The notes below the pieces were generated by a model, which worked only from the letters and a program-made list of their open reading frames with translations, had not been told where the DNA came from and did not search any database. From Thiogranum sp. (GTDB lineage: Bacteria > Pseudomonadota > Gammaproteobacteria > DSM-19610), in NCBI GenBank assembly GCA_024102665.1, contig JAGFJP010000100.1, forward strand, positions 19,235-83,234: a DNA stretch of 64,000 nucleotides, read 5' to 3'. Made by a program: the position numbers and the translations under genes. Of this stretch, positions 46,091-57,551 are shown one piece after another (within the stretch, counting starts at the first letter, position 1; the number at the start of each line of letters is the position of its first letter).

Positions 46091-46813
46091 CTAGTCAGTT
46101 TTCCGGTCTCTGTAGACTGTTCTGGCAACGACCCATGCCTCGACCCGCTCGGCGCCCGAGCGCTTCAGCGTTCGGGCCAGTTCGTTCAGCGTCGCGCCCG
46201 TGGTAAACACATCATCGATCAGAATGAATCGACGTCCGTCGAGGAGGCCGTTCGTCGAGAATGCGCCGCGCAGGTTTGCTCCTCGGCTGGTTGCCGGCAG
46301 CGCGGACTGGGCGATTGTATATCGTCTGCGATAACAGCAATTCAGATCTAGCGGAAAGCCCCGTTTACGGAGGGGTCTGGCGATCTCCAGCGCCTGGTTG
46401 TAGCCGCGTTCAGCCAGGCGCTTCCGATGGAGCGGCACCGGTATCACAATGGCCCCGTCAGGATCGGCAGGAAACGTTTCGAGAAGCAGCGCCCCAAACA
46501 GGCGGGCGACGGCCAGATCCTGGTGGAACTTCATGGCCAATATCCAGTCGTCGACCGGATTCCGGTATTCGAACAATGCCCGGCAGCTGTCGAGGGTCGG
46601 ATGTGTTGACCGGTTCTGGCATTTGGGACAGATTGTTGCGCCCGTCGCGGCGGGCATCGGTACGGCGCATCGCGGGCAGGTGTGGGTCAGCCAGGGCAGG
46701 TCCGCGCGACAATGCCGGCAGAGTTCCATGTCCGGCAGACCCGGGGCGCAGCACAGCCGGCAGGTCGTGGGGAGCAACTTCGAATGGATAGATTCTAGCC
46801 ATTTGTAAACCAT
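46091..46813 (-). CDS. comF: ComF family protein (phosphoribosyltransferase-like)
   Basis: 241 aa. N-terminal zinc-ribbon Cys pairs (CRLCC, LCRHCRADLP, CPRC and CPKCQ) and a C-terminal PRTase-like domain with IPVPLHRKRLAERGYNQ and the PRPP loop FILIDDVFTTGATLNEL. In competent bacteria ComF assists DNA uptake. ATG 46813 lies inside the BirA operator, so BirA binding may also affect comF. It is divergent from the biotin operon, a common gammaproteobacterial context. Confidence 0.93.
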   Translation of the reverse strand: MVYKWLESIHSKLLPTTCRLCCAPGLPDMELCRHCRADLPWLTHTCPRCAVPMPAATGATICPKCQNRSTHPTLDSCRALFEYRNPVDDWILAMKFHQDLAVARLFGALLLETFPADPDGAIVIPVPLHRKRLAERGYNQALEIARPLRKRGFPLDLNCCYRRRYTIAQSALPATSRGANLRGAFSTNGLLDGRRFILIDDVFTTGATLNELARTLKRSGAERVEAWVVARTVYRDRKTD

Positions 46814-46836
46814 AAGCAACCTTCCCTGGTTGACAA
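46803..46836 (+). promoter_or_regulatory. BirA (biotin repressor) operator
   Basis: TTGTAAACC (46803-46811), 16-bp spacer, GGTTGACAA (46828-46836). The consensus is TTGTAAACC-N14/16-GGTTTACAA, so only one base differs. It covers the comF start codon and the -35 of the bio promoter. The position fits BirA repression of the bio operon when biotinoyl-AMP is plentiful. Confidence 0.85.
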
Positions 46837-46859
46837 GCGGGCTCGCCTGCCCGCATAGT
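46830..46859 (+). promoter_or_regulatory. Candidate bio operon promoter overlapping the BirA operator
   Basis: TTGACA (46830-46835) inside the right operator arm, 18-bp spacer, CATAGT (46854-46859). It would start transcription about 20-25 nt before the first gene of the operon. Confidence 0.55.
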
Positions 46860-46888
46860 TCAGCGTCCAGCTGTAGTGTATCTCATTG

Positions 46889-47323
46889 ATGACTATGACC
46901 GAATCCGAATTTTCCGAAGCGGTGGGCGTTGGAGTCCACATGCTGCCCGGGCGCAAGGCGCGCGCGGCAGCGTCCGTCTTCAATATAGGGAATGTCGTCG
47001 CCATCCTCGTGCCGATCCCGCTCGGAATGTTGTGGCTCGGTATGTCGATGCTGGTTTACGCCATGAATCGCCATCATCCCAACGAGAAGGTCGGTCACTA
47101 CACTCAGCAGGCGGCTTACCGTTTTTACGGCGTAACGGGTTTTTTCGTGGCCGCGGCAACCTTCATTCCGGGTGGCGGCTGGAACTATTACCTGGCGGCC
47201 TGGGCGCTGGCTGCCCTTGTACTGATTCCCTGGTCAATCGTTGATCTGGTGCGCATTCGCCGTGATGACTGGGAAGATATGGAATTACCGGTGGAGACAT
47301 ATGAAAACAGCAGCAAAGACTGA
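46889..47323 (+). CDS. Small membrane protein, first gene of the biotin operon
   Basis: 144 aa. Three or so hydrophobic segments ([52 protein letters not shown]) between a short soluble N-terminus and a charged C-terminal tail. It is not BioY-like by eye. Its end overlaps bioB by 23 bp and it lies downstream of the BirA operator, so it is co-expressed with biotin synthesis. Function is unknown. ATG 46889 is chosen over TTG 46886. Confidence 0.75.
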   Translation: MTMTESEFSEAVGVGVHMLPGRKARAAASVFNIGNVVAILVPIPLGMLWLGMSMLVYAMNRHHPNEKVGHYTQQAAYRFYGVTGFFVAAATFIPGGGWNYYLAAWALAALVLIPWSIVDLVRIRRDDWEDMELPVETYENSSKD

Positions 47324-48284
47324 TGATTTCTGCGACGCCCCCCAGACGCTGCGTTATGACTGGCATAAACACGAAATCGAAGCCTTGTTCGAACTGCCGT
47401 TCAACGATCTTCTGTATCGTGCGCAGCAGGTGCACAGGCAGCGCTTCGATCCCAATGCGATCCAGATAAGCACCCTGTTAAGCATCAAGACGGGTGGCTG
47501 TCCGGAAGATTGTGGCTATTGTCCGCAGAGCGTGCATCACCAGACCAGCGTTGAGCCGGAAAGCCTGATGGACCTGGACGCGGTGGTGGACGCCGCGCGA
47601 GCCGCGAGGCGGGCGGGTGCCACCCGGTTTTGCATGGGAGCAGCCTGGCGCAATCCGCGCGGTCGAAATTTCGAGCGGGTTCTGGAAATGGTGGAACACG
47701 TCCGCAAAGAAGGCCTTGAAACCTGTATGACGCTCGGCATGCTCGACGAAGATCAAACCCGGCGACTGAAAGAATCCGGTCTTGATTATTACAATCATAA
47801 TCTCGATACGTCGCCGGAGTTTTACGGAGAGATCATTACTACACGAACTTACCAGGATCGGCTCGACACGCTGCGTCGAGTGCGCGATGCGGGAATCAAT
47901 GTTTGCTGCGGCGGCATTGTCGGCATGGGCGAAAGCCGCGCAGATCGTGTGTCGCTCATGCAGCAGCTTGCGAGCCAGGAGCCGCATCCGGAAAGTGTGC
48001 CGGTCAACATGCTGGTGCGGGTGGAAGGGACGCCCCTCGCCCAGGGTGGGCAGATCGATCCCTTCGAGTTTGTGCGCACAATTGCGGTTTCCCGGATTCT
48101 CATGCCGAAATCGCACGTGCGCCTGTCGGCCGGGCGGGAGCAGATGAGCGATGAACTGCAGGCTTTGTGCTTTCACGCTGGCGCGAATTCGATTTTCTAC
48201 GGCGAAAAACTGCTGACCACGCCGAATCCCGGAGCGGATCACGATCGGCAATTGTTTGATCGTCTGGGACTGCACCCCGGGTAA
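47301..48284 (+). CDS. bioB: Biotin synthase
   Basis: 327 aa radical SAM enzyme inserting sulfur into dethiobiotin. Cluster motif C67xxxC71xxC74 ([13 protein letters not shown]), then [31 protein letters not shown] and [11 protein letters not shown] 47301 is preceded by GGAG and gives the standard N-terminus; the longer frame from 47241 is inside the upstream gene. Confidence 0.98.
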   Translation: MKTAAKTDDFCDAPQTLRYDWHKHEIEALFELPFNDLLYRAQQVHRQRFDPNAIQISTLLSIKTGGCPEDCGYCPQSVHHQTSVEPESLMDLDAVVDAARAARRAGATRFCMGAAWRNPRGRNFERVLEMVEHVRKEGLETCMTLGMLDEDQTRRLKESGLDYYNHNLDTSPEFYGEIITTRTYQDRLDTLRRVRDAGINVCCGGIVGMGESRADRVSLMQQLASQEPHPESVPVNMLVRVEGTPLAQGGQIDPFEFVRTIAVSRILMPKSHVRLSAGREQMSDELQALCFHAGANSIFYGEKLLTTPNPGADHDRQLFDRLGLHPG

Positions 48285-48325
48285 AGCGTGGCGGTGGGGA
48301 ATTCCGACCGCGTAACGAGGAACAG

Positions 48326-49498
48326 ATGCAGGACCTGGTCACATCGCTGAATGAACGCAGGCAGCGAAAGCTCTACAGAACTCGGCAGACGCTGGAAGGT
48401 TCGCAGGACGTTGTCATCCATGTCGATGGTCGTGAATATCTCTCATTCTGCAGTAATGACTACCTTGGCCTGGCCGCTCACCCGCGACTGATCACCGCAT
48501 TCAAGGAAGGTGCCGATCGCTTCGGCGTTGGCAGTGGCGCGGCGCACCTGATTACCGGGCACAGTTATGCGCATCAGGCGCTCGAAGAAGAATTGGCGGA
48601 TTTTGTCGAGCGGCCACGGGCGCTGCTGTTTTCCACGGGTTACATGGCCAATCTCGGTGTGGTGTCGGCACTCGCTGGTCGTGGCGATGTTGTTCTCGAG
48701 GACCGTCTCAACCACGCCTCCCTCATCGATGCCGCGCGTCTCAGCGGTGCTCAGCTGGTTCGTTATCGGCACAGCGACATGAACAGTCTCCGCCGCAAGT
48801 TGTCACCCATCGAAACGGGTGCATGCCTGATCGCCAGCGACGGCGTGTTCAGTATGGACGGAGATCGCGCGCCTCTGCGCGAACTCGCGTCCGCCGCAGA
48901 GCAAGGCGGTTCCTGGTTGCTTGTTGACGATGCGCATGGATTCGGAGTTCTGGGGCCGGATGGCAGGGGCTGGTTTTTCGATCAGCTGGCGCATGCAGGC
49001 GATGAGGCCATACTTATGGCCACTCTTGGCAAGGCTTTCGGAACCTTTGGTGCATTTGTCGCGGGGTCTGAAGCCTTGATAGAAACCCTCGTACAGCACG
49101 CCAGAACCTTTGTCTATACGACAGCGCCACCACCCGCTGTTGCATGGGCGACGCGTACCGCACTGCAGATGGTGCGCGAGGGTCATGATTTGCGTGACAA
49201 TCTCCACGCTTCGATTGTGCGTTTCCGCCAGGGCGCAGAGCAGCTTGGAATTCCGCTAATGCCATCCGATACGCCTATACAGCCGGTAATCGTGGGTGAT
49301 GCAGGTGCCGCGTTGCGTCTCAGTGAGGCATTGCGCGAGCGCGGGATTCTTGTCACCGCGATTCGTCCGCCGACAGTGCCTGAGGGCACAGCGCGTCTGC
49401 GGATTACTCTGTCTGCGCGACATGCGCCCCAGCAAGTCGACCGTTTGTTGGCAGAATTGAACGTCAGTTTCAGTGAGATTCTCGATGTTGCACGTTGA
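48326..49498 (+). CDS. bioF: 8-amino-7-oxononanoate synthase
   Basis: 390-aa PLP enzyme joining pimeloyl-ACP and alanine. The PLP lysine is K236 in LGKAFGTFGAF. Also seen are SNDYLGLAAHPRL, GSGAAHLITGHS and LVDDAHGFGVLG. The 3' end overlaps bioH by 14 bp. Confidence 0.97.
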   Translation: MQDLVTSLNERRQRKLYRTRQTLEGSQDVVIHVDGREYLSFCSNDYLGLAAHPRLITAFKEGADRFGVGSGAAHLITGHSYAHQALEEELADFVERPRALLFSTGYMANLGVVSALAGRGDVVLEDRLNHASLIDAARLSGAQLVRYRHSDMNSLRRKLSPIETGACLIASDGVFSMDGDRAPLRELASAAEQGGSWLLVDDAHGFGVLGPDGRGWFFDQLAHAGDEAILMATLGKAFGTFGAFVAGSEALIETLVQHARTFVYTTAPPPAVAWATRTALQMVREGHDLRDNLHASIVRFRQGAEQLGIPLMPSDTPIQPVIVGDAGAALRLSEALRERGILVTAIRPPTVPEGTARLRITLSARHAPQQVDRLLAELNVSFSEILDVAR

Positions 49499-50244
49499 TG
49501 TCTTTGGCGAGGGGCCGGATCTTGTTCTGTTGCATGGGTGGGGAATGCATTCAGGCGTAATGACGCCATGGGCGCGTGAACTGGCTTCATCGTTTCGGGT
49601 CACGGTGGTCGATCTGCCGGGCCACGGCAAAAGCCCGGGCGCGGAACTGACGGAGCTCGGAGACTGGGCCGACGCAGTGCTTGATGTGATACCCGCCGGG
49701 GCCTGGTGGCTGGGCTGGTCGCTCGGAGGTCTCGTGACTTTGAAGGCGGCGCAGCGAAAACCCGGCCACCTTCGAGGTGCATTGTTCATGGCGTCGACAC
49801 CGAGATTCGTCGCAGGGCCGGACTGGCAGGTGGCGGTTGATGCGCAGGTGTTCGATCAGTTCGCTCAGCATCTGCAGGATGATGTGAGCAGGACCTTGCT
49901 GAGGTTCGTTTCGCTCCAGGTAAGGGACTCCGACCGCAGTGGTCAGACGTTGCGTCAGCTGCGCGCGGCACTGAACGCAAGGCCTGAGGCGGAACCGGAG
50001 GCATTACGCAATGGCCTTGCGTTTCTGAGAAATTCCGACATGCGTCATATGCTCGCTGATGCCGGCCAGCCGTTGTACTGGATCTTCGGCGAGAGGGATA
50101 CGCTTGTCCCCGGGCGGCTCAGCGCATTGCTGCCGGGCAACGGCATCAGGCTGATAAAGGGCGCGGGTCATGCGCCGTTTCTGTCCCATCCGCAACAGTG
50201 CACCGAACAGATAAAGCAGTGGCTTACGGCAACCGACGAGCGCA

Positions 50245-50264
<20 letters not shown>
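49485..50264 (+). CDS. bioH: Pimeloyl-ACP methyl ester carboxylesterase
   Basis: 259-aa alpha/beta hydrolase that removes the methyl group after pimeloyl chain synthesis. Nucleophile S79 in GWSLGG, oxyanion-hole HGWG, and the catalytic His H229 in GAGHAPFLSHP. Length equals E. coli BioH (256). The start is ATG 49485 inside bioF; an upstream GTG at 49473 is possible. It overlaps bioC by 20 bp. Confidence 0.94.
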
Positions 50265-52260
<1,996 letters not shown>

Positions 52261-52615
52261 GTCCGTTTCCCTGTTCGTCCGTGAAGTCCGAAAAATCCTG
52301 TCAGACATTTTTCACCTAATTATGCGAATGAACTTCGGCCGGTTATGCGGCGACTTGAATGCGCGCTGGCGCCGATCCGGTAATGGATGCTGTCCAGACT
52401 GCCACGCCCGACCGAATTGCTGGCTATTCACTCAATACATCCATACTTTAGAATATACTAAATTAATGTTTTACAACTAACTGATATAGCTAATATTTAT
52501 GACCATAATTTTTTAATTATTTTGCGCGCTCTCAACCCGGGGGGTTAAGATGCGCGCCAGCGCGCGATACTGTGGCTCTTCCGCGTGGGCAAGTGGTTTT
52601 TTCAGAGGTATCAGG
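52261..52615. promoter_or_regulatory. AT-rich divergent region before the oxidase operon
   Basis: 355 bp without a gene. 52430-52520 is strongly AT-rich against the surrounding DNA. TATACT (52454-52459) and a TTTACA/TAATAT pair (52470-52475 and 52491-52496, only 15 bp apart) are promoter-like, but no pair has ideal spacing. A short near-palindrome (TGCGCGCCAGCGCGC) is at about 52551-52566. The promoters for the Sel1 gene and the DUF2244-cox operon are expected here. Confidence 0.45.
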
Positions 52616-53098
52616 GTGGTCGCAACGCAGTTTGATAGTCTGGACGCTTCCCGTCGGTTTATGATCCGACCCAACTGTTCCATGCCGTGGCGCGCGGTCA
52701 AGCGGTTCTACTTCGGTATGGTTCTTGTATCAGTCGGAATTGCTTCGATTTTTGCCTTTCACGGTGCATGGATGATCCTTCCGTTCGCTGGACTCGAGAT
52801 GCTCGCCCTCGGGTCGGCGCTGTATGTCGTGGCGCTGCGCGGATGCCGTTGGCAGACCATATCTATTAGAAGTAATAGCGTGGATATTGCCGAAGGGCGC
52901 TCGGGCAATGGTCGACAGCAGACATTCCGGCGTGCCTGGGCACAGGTTGATATGCAGCCGGCTCCTGTTGAGGGGCATCCTGCGCGACTTGTGATTCGTT
53001 CCCATGGACAGGCGGTGGAGATCGGCAGTTACCTTAACGAAACAGAAAAACTACGGCTGGCGCAGGAACTGCGCGAGGCACTACGCTGGCAGGACTAA
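52616..53098 (+). CDS. DUF2244 family membrane protein
   Basis: 160 aa, two membrane helices (FGMVLVSVGIASIFAFHGAW and ILPFAGLEMLALGSALYVV) and a soluble C-terminal domain containing TFRRAWAQVDMQP and a VEIGSYLNETEKLRLAQELR segment, the DUF2244 pattern. GTG 52616 has AGAGG 7 nt upstream and is preferred to ATG 52550. DUF2244 genes usually precede coxBAC; the function is unknown. Confidence 0.83.
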   Translation: MVATQFDSLDASRRFMIRPNCSMPWRAVKRFYFGMVLVSVGIASIFAFHGAWMILPFAGLEMLALGSALYVVALRGCRWQTISIRSNSVDIAEGRSGNGRQQTFRRAWAQVDMQPAPVEGHPARLVIRSHGQAVEIGSYLNETEKLRLAQELREALRWQD

Positions 53099-53177
53099 GG
53101 CCGGTCGGTGCGGTCTGCGTTCGCATGACGCCAGACCCTTTATTTATAAGAATCCAGGAGTCGGAAGGAGAGACGGT

Positions 53178-54305
53178 GTGTTGGTAGCAAAAGCAAAGCA
53201 AACGCTGGTGGCGGTTCTGGGGGGCGCGATGTCAATGCATGCGGCCACCGTATCTGCCGAGTACGGGCTGAATCTGCCGCGCGGTGTTACGCCCATCAGC
53301 CGTGATGCCTATGACATGCATATGCTGGTGTTCTGGGTATGTGTGGCAATCGCCGTGGTGGTTTTCGGCGCCATGTTCATATCGATTGTCAGGCATCGCA
53401 AGTCGAAAGGGGTCAAGCCGGCCCAGTTTCATGAGAGCACTGCTGTCGAGATTGTCTGGACGATAGTTCCATTTCTCATCCTGGTCGGAATGGCGATTCC
53501 CGCCACCAAGGCGCTGGTGGCGATGGAAGACACCAGTAATTCGGATCTGAGCATCAAGGTTACGGGTTACCAGTGGAAATGGGGTTATGACTACATCGAC
53601 GACGGAATAAGTTTCGTCAGCTCGCTCTCTACGCCCAAAGAACAGATTTATGATCAGCAGAGCAAGGGTGAAAACTACCTGCTTGAGGTGGACAACCCGC
53701 TGGTGGTGCCCGTCAACAAGAAGGTTCGCTTGCTGGTGACTGCAAACGACGTCATACACTCATGGTGGGTTCCGGAACTGGGAATGAAGAAAGATGCGAT
53801 TCCGGGCTTCATCAACGAAATGTGGATCAAGGTTGAGGAAGAGGGAACATACCGCGGTCAATGCGCGGAACTGTGCGGGAAGGACCACGGCTTCATGCCC
53901 ATTGTGGTGGTAGCCAAGAACGACGAAGACTACGGCAAATGGCTGATGGCGCAAAAGACCGCCTCGGATGCCGAAGCGGCGGCAGCAGAGCGCGATTGGT
54001 CCATGCAGGAATTGATGGAGCGGGGCGAAAAGACCTACACCACCTACTGCGCGGCATGTCACCAGGGGAACGGGGAAGGTGTTCCCGGCGCTTTCCCGGC
54101 GTTGAAGGGCGGCAAGATTACAACCGGACCCAGTAGCGAGCACCTGAACCTGGTCATCAACGGCAAGGCGGGTACTGCAATGGCGGCATTTGGCGGCCAA
54201 CTCAGCGATGTTGACCTGGCCGCGGTTGTGACCTACGAGCGCAACGCCTGGGGTAATAATACCGGTGACATGGTTCAACCTTCCGAAGTAAAAGCTGCCC
54301 GCTAA
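53178..54305 (+). CDS. coxB: Cytochrome c oxidase subunit II with fused cytochrome c domain
   Basis: 375 aa, caa3-type. Signal peptide, two membrane helices (about 48-72 and 92-115), the YQWKWGYDY aromatic region, and the CuA ligands H194, C229, E231, C233, H237 and M240. A C-terminal cytochrome c domain carries CAACH (C291, C294, H295). GTG 53178 with GGAAGGAG 7 nt upstream is the start. It receives electrons from cytochrome c and passes them to subunit I. Confidence 0.97.
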   Translation: MLVAKAKQTLVAVLGGAMSMHAATVSAEYGLNLPRGVTPISRDAYDMHMLVFWVCVAIAVVVFGAMFISIVRHRKSKGVKPAQFHESTAVEIVWTIVPFLILVGMAIPATKALVAMEDTSNSDLSIKVTGYQWKWGYDYIDDGISFVSSLSTPKEQIYDQQSKGENYLLEVDNPLVVPVNKKVRLLVTANDVIHSWWVPELGMKKDAIPGFINEMWIKVEEEGTYRGQCAELCGKDHGFMPIVVVAKNDEDYGKWLMAQKTASDAEAAAAERDWSMQELMERGEKTYTTYCAACHQGNGEGVPGAFPALKGGKITTGPSSEHLNLVINGKAGTAMAAFGGQLSDVDLAAVVTYERNAWGNNTGDMVQPSEVKAAR

Positions 54306-54324
54306 GGGTCGTGGAGGAATAGTA

Positions 54325-55899
54325 ATGAGTACAGCAACAACACACGACGCACATCACGAAGAGCATCCGGGCGGCCTGCTGCGCTGGGTCTTCACGACAA
54401 ACCACAAGGATATCGGAACACTTTATCTGTTGTTCTCGCTGTTGATGTTCATGGTGGGCGGCGCCATGGCGATGATTATCCGCGCTGAACTGTTTCAGCC
54501 CGGTCTGCAGTTCGTGGAGCCGCAGTTTTTCAATTCCATGACCACAATGCATGCGCTGATCATGATCTTCGGCGCCGTCATGCCCGGCTTCGTCGGTCTC
54601 GCCAACTGGCTGGTTCCCATGATGATCGGTGCGCCGGACATGGCCCTGCCGAGGATGAACAACTGGAGTTTCTGGATTCTCCCCTTTGCCTTCGCCATGC
54701 TGCTTTCCACGCTTTTCATGGAGGGCGGCGCGCCGGCGAGCGGCTGGACCATGTATCCGCCGCTGGTGTTGCAGACCGGGGACGCCTTCCCGTTCCTGAT
54801 TTTTTCGGTGCACTTGATGGGCATCTCGTCGATCATGGGCGCGATCAATATCGTGGTGACGATCGTCAACATGCGTGCTCCCGGAATGAATCTGATGAAA
54901 ATGCCGTTGTTCGTCTGGACCTGGCTGATTACCGCCTACCTTTTGATCGCGGTAATGCCGGTGCTGGCGGGCTCGGTGACCATGCTGCTGACGGACCGCT
55001 TTTTCGAGACATCGTTCTTTAACGCGGCGGGTGGTGGTGATCCGGTCATGTTCCAGCACATTTTCTGGTTCTTCGGGCACCCCGAGGTGTACATCATGAT
55101 TCTGCCCGCGTTCGGCATCGTGTCGCAGATCATTCCGACTTTCGCTCGCAAGCCTTTGTTCGGATACAGCTCGATGGTTTACGCCACAGCGTCTATCGCG
55201 TTCCTGTCGTTCATCGTCTGGGCGCACCACATGTTCACTGTCGGCATGCCGTTGACCGGTGAACTGTTCTTCATGTACGCAACGATGCTCATCGCGGTGC
55301 CAACCGGAGTCAAGGTCTTCAACTGGGTGTCTACCATGTGGAAGGGCTCCATGACCTTCGAAACACCGATGCTGTTCGCCATCGGCTTCGTGGTGCTGTT
55401 CACGATTGGCGGGTTCTCCGGCCTCATGCTCGCGATCACCCCGGTGGACTTCCAGTATCACGACACCTATTTCGTGGTGGCGCATTTCCATTACGTTCTG
55501 GTAACCGGCGCGGTTTTCTCGATCATGGCCGCCGCCTACTACTGGATGCCGAAGTGGACGGGCAATATGTATGACGAAAGACTCGGCAAACTGCATTTCT
55601 GGCTGTCGACTATTTTTGTCAACGTGCTGTTTTTCCCGCAGCACTTCCTGGGGCTGGCGGGTATGCCGCGCCGCATCCCGGATTACGCGGTCCAGTTTAC
55701 GGAGTTCAACCAGATCTCCAGTATCGGCGGTTTCGCTTTCGGCCTGACGCAGCTGCTGTTCGTATACATCGTCTACAAGACGATCAAGGGCGGAGAGAAA
55801 GCAACGGACCAGGTGTGGGAAGGCGCGCATGGCCTTGAATGGACGCTCAGTTCACCACCCCCGTATCACAGCTTTACAACTGCGCCGGAAGTGAAGTAG
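54325..55899 (+). CDS. coxA: Cytochrome c oxidase subunit I
   Basis: 524 aa, 12 membrane helices, binuclear heme-copper centre. Seen are TTNHKDIGTLYL, the CuB/His-Tyr helix WFFGHPEVYIMILPAFGI, the HHMFTVG motif, and HDTYFVVAHFHYVL with heme ligands. The gene is 19 bp after coxB. Confidence 0.98.
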   Translation: MSTATTHDAHHEEHPGGLLRWVFTTNHKDIGTLYLLFSLLMFMVGGAMAMIIRAELFQPGLQFVEPQFFNSMTTMHALIMIFGAVMPGFVGLANWLVPMMIGAPDMALPRMNNWSFWILPFAFAMLLSTLFMEGGAPASGWTMYPPLVLQTGDAFPFLIFSVHLMGISSIMGAINIVVTIVNMRAPGMNLMKMPLFVWTWLITAYLLIAVMPVLAGSVTMLLTDRFFETSFFNAAGGGDPVMFQHIFWFFGHPEVYIMILPAFGIVSQIIPTFARKPLFGYSSMVYATASIAFLSFIVWAHHMFTVGMPLTGELFFMYATMLIAVPTGVKVFNWVSTMWKGSMTFETPMLFAIGFVVLFTIGGFSGLMLAITPVDFQYHDTYFVVAHFHYVLVTGAVFSIMAAAYYWMPKWTGNMYDERLGKLHFWLSTIFVNVLFFPQHFLGLAGMPRRIPDYAVQFTEFNQISSIGGFAFGLTQLLFVYIVYKTIKGGEKATDQVWEGAHGLEWTLSSPPPYHSFTTAPEVK

Positions 55900-55961
55900 A
55901 GCGCCAGGCAGCGAACGCCGTGAGCAGCGGCGTTCGCTGTGGACGTGGAGTAAGCAGTTCA

Positions 55962-56066
55962 ATGACACAAAAGAAACGCGCCCGCCTGATGGCAGTGCTG
56001 CTGGCGCTGGTCGCCGCGGGCCTGTACTTCGGCTTCATGTGGATGACGGCAAACGGACATTTATGA
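55962..56066 (+). CDS. Very small membrane protein, cytochrome oxidase assembly type
   Basis: 34 aa, too short for routine prediction. One hydrophobic segment (LMAVLLALVAAGLYFGFMWM) after a basic N-terminus (TQKKRAR). The stop TGA overlaps the ctaG ATG (ATGA), and proteins of this size and topology occur between coxA and ctaG in other gammaproteobacteria. GGAG lies about 11 nt upstream. Confidence 0.7.
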   Translation: MTQKKRARLMAVLLALVAAGLYFGFMWMTANGHL

Positions 56067-56605
56067 GCACATCCGAGCTTCAGGCGGCCAACAGGCGAAC
56101 TTTGCGGCGATTGGCGTTTCTGGTCGTCGGGATGTTCGGTTTTGTGTTCGCCCTCGTTCCTCTCTACGACGTTTTCTGCGACATCACCGGTCTGAACGGC
56201 AAAACCTCCGGCAAGCCGGCAGTGGCCGCGGAGGTTCAGCCGGTTCTGTCGCGTACAGTGATGGTCGAGTTCGTGGCAAGCGTAAACGAGAGCATGCCGT
56301 GGGATTTTAAACCCTCTGTGACGCGTATGGAGGTGCATCCTGGCCAGATGTACCGAACGAGCTTTTATGCGAGGAATCGCACCGAAGAAACCATGGTTGG
56401 TCAGGCAATACCGAGCGTGACACCGGGTCAGGCGGCGCGACACTTCAAAAAGACCGAGTGTTTCTGCTTCACCGAGCAGCAGTTCGGGGCGCGCGAAGGA
56501 CGCGATATGCCGCTGCTGTTCATGGTTGATCCGGATCTACCCGAGGATATCGAGGTACTGACCCTGGCCTATACCTTTTTCGACAAGCAAAAGAATCTGA
56601 ATTAA
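56063..56605 (+). CDS. ctaG: Cytochrome c oxidase assembly protein CtaG (Cox11)
   Basis: 180 aa, one N-terminal helix (LRRLAFLVVGMFGFVFALVP) and a periplasmic copper-binding domain with FKKTECFCFTEQ (two Cys) and MPLLFMVDPDLP. It delivers copper to the CuB site of subunit I. ATG 56063 overlaps the small gene; the 8-codon longer frame is not used. Confidence 0.95.
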   Translation: MSTSELQAANRRTLRRLAFLVVGMFGFVFALVPLYDVFCDITGLNGKTSGKPAVAAEVQPVLSRTVMVEFVASVNESMPWDFKPSVTRMEVHPGQMYRTSFYARNRTEETMVGQAIPSVTPGQAARHFKKTECFCFTEQQFGAREGRDMPLLFMVDPDLPEDIEVLTLAYTFFDKQKNLN

Positions 56606-56629
56606 TACACCAAAAATGAGGATGCTGGA

Positions 56630-57490
56630 ATGAGTGAAGCACACGGTGGATATTATGTACCTCACGGCACCACCTGGCCGATCGTCGGATCCATCGGGCT
56701 GACAACGCTGGTCGTCGGGTTTGCCAACTACCTGAACGGATCGAGCAGCGGAATGCCCGTAATGGCCGTCGGCCTGGGTATCGTGCTGCTGATGATGTTC
56801 GGCTGGTTCGGCGTGGTGATCAGGGAAAGCGAAAGCGGCCTGTATAACGATCAGGTGGACAAATCGTTCCGGTGGGGTATGAGCTGGTTCATCTTCTCCG
56901 AGGTCATGTTCTTCGCTGCCTTCTTCGGAGCCCTGTACTACGCCCGAATCCTGTCCGTACCGTGGCTTGGTGGTGCGGATGTCAGCACCAATGAATTTCT
57001 CTGGAACGGCTGGGAGGCTGCCTGGCCGACCAATGGTCCCGGTGAGATCGGCGGCGAATTCGAGACAATGGGTGCCTGGGGTATTCCTGCGATCAACACC
57101 CTGTTGCTGCTGTCCAGTGGTGTTACCGTGACCTTCGCGCACTGGGCCTTGAAGAAAGGCAATCGGGGCCCGCTGGTGCTGTGGCTGCTGGCGACGGTAA
57201 TCCTCGGTTTTACCTTCCTCGGTTTGCAGATGTACGAATACGGCCATGCTTACCACGAACTCAATTTGACACTGGGTTCGGGCATCTATGGATCGACGTT
57301 CTTCATGCTGACCGGTTTTCACGGCATGCATGTGACCATTGGCGCTATCATGCTGACCATTATCATGCTGCGTTGCATCAAGGGTCACTTCACGGCGGAT
57401 CGCCACTTTGCCTTTGAGGCTGTGGCCTGGTACTGGCATTTCGTTGACGTGGTGTGGCTTGGACTCTTTATCTTCGTGTATATGTTGTAG
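56630..57490 (+). CDS. coxC: Cytochrome c oxidase subunit III
   Basis: 286 aa with seven membrane helices. GMSWFIFSEVMFFAAFFGAL with the conserved Glu, GFHGMHVTIGAIML and WYWHFVDVVWLGLFIFVYML are diagnostic. It ends 12 bp before a hairpin terminator. Confidence 0.97.
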   Translation: MSEAHGGYYVPHGTTWPIVGSIGLTTLVVGFANYLNGSSSGMPVMAVGLGIVLLMMFGWFGVVIRESESGLYNDQVDKSFRWGMSWFIFSEVMFFAAFFGALYYARILSVPWLGGADVSTNEFLWNGWEAAWPTNGPGEIGGEFETMGAWGIPAINTLLLLSSGVTVTFAHWALKKGNRGPLVLWLLATVILGFTFLGLQMYEYGHAYHELNLTLGSGIYGSTFFMLTGFHGMHVTIGAIMLTIIMLRCIKGHFTADRHFAFEAVAWYWHFVDVVWLGLFIFVYML

Positions 57491-57502
57491 CAACACAGAG
57501 AT

Positions 57503-57536
57503 GCAAAAAAAAACGCCGCACCGCGGCGTTTTTTTA
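57503..57536. terminator. Bidirectional terminator between coxC and DUF2909
   Basis: An A-run, the stem AACGCCGC-ACC-GCGGCGTT (57512-57530), then a T-run (57529-57535). It works on both strands and separates the convergent coxC and DUF2909 genes. Confidence 0.9.
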
Positions 57537-57551
57537 TTGGGAGATTTAGCG

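Noticed and set aside
54202..55830. Minus-strand frame of about 540 codons across the oxidase genes
   Set aside because: Antisense to coxA. The translation is His/Gln/Arg-rich low-complexity sequence, typical of a shadow of membrane-protein codons.
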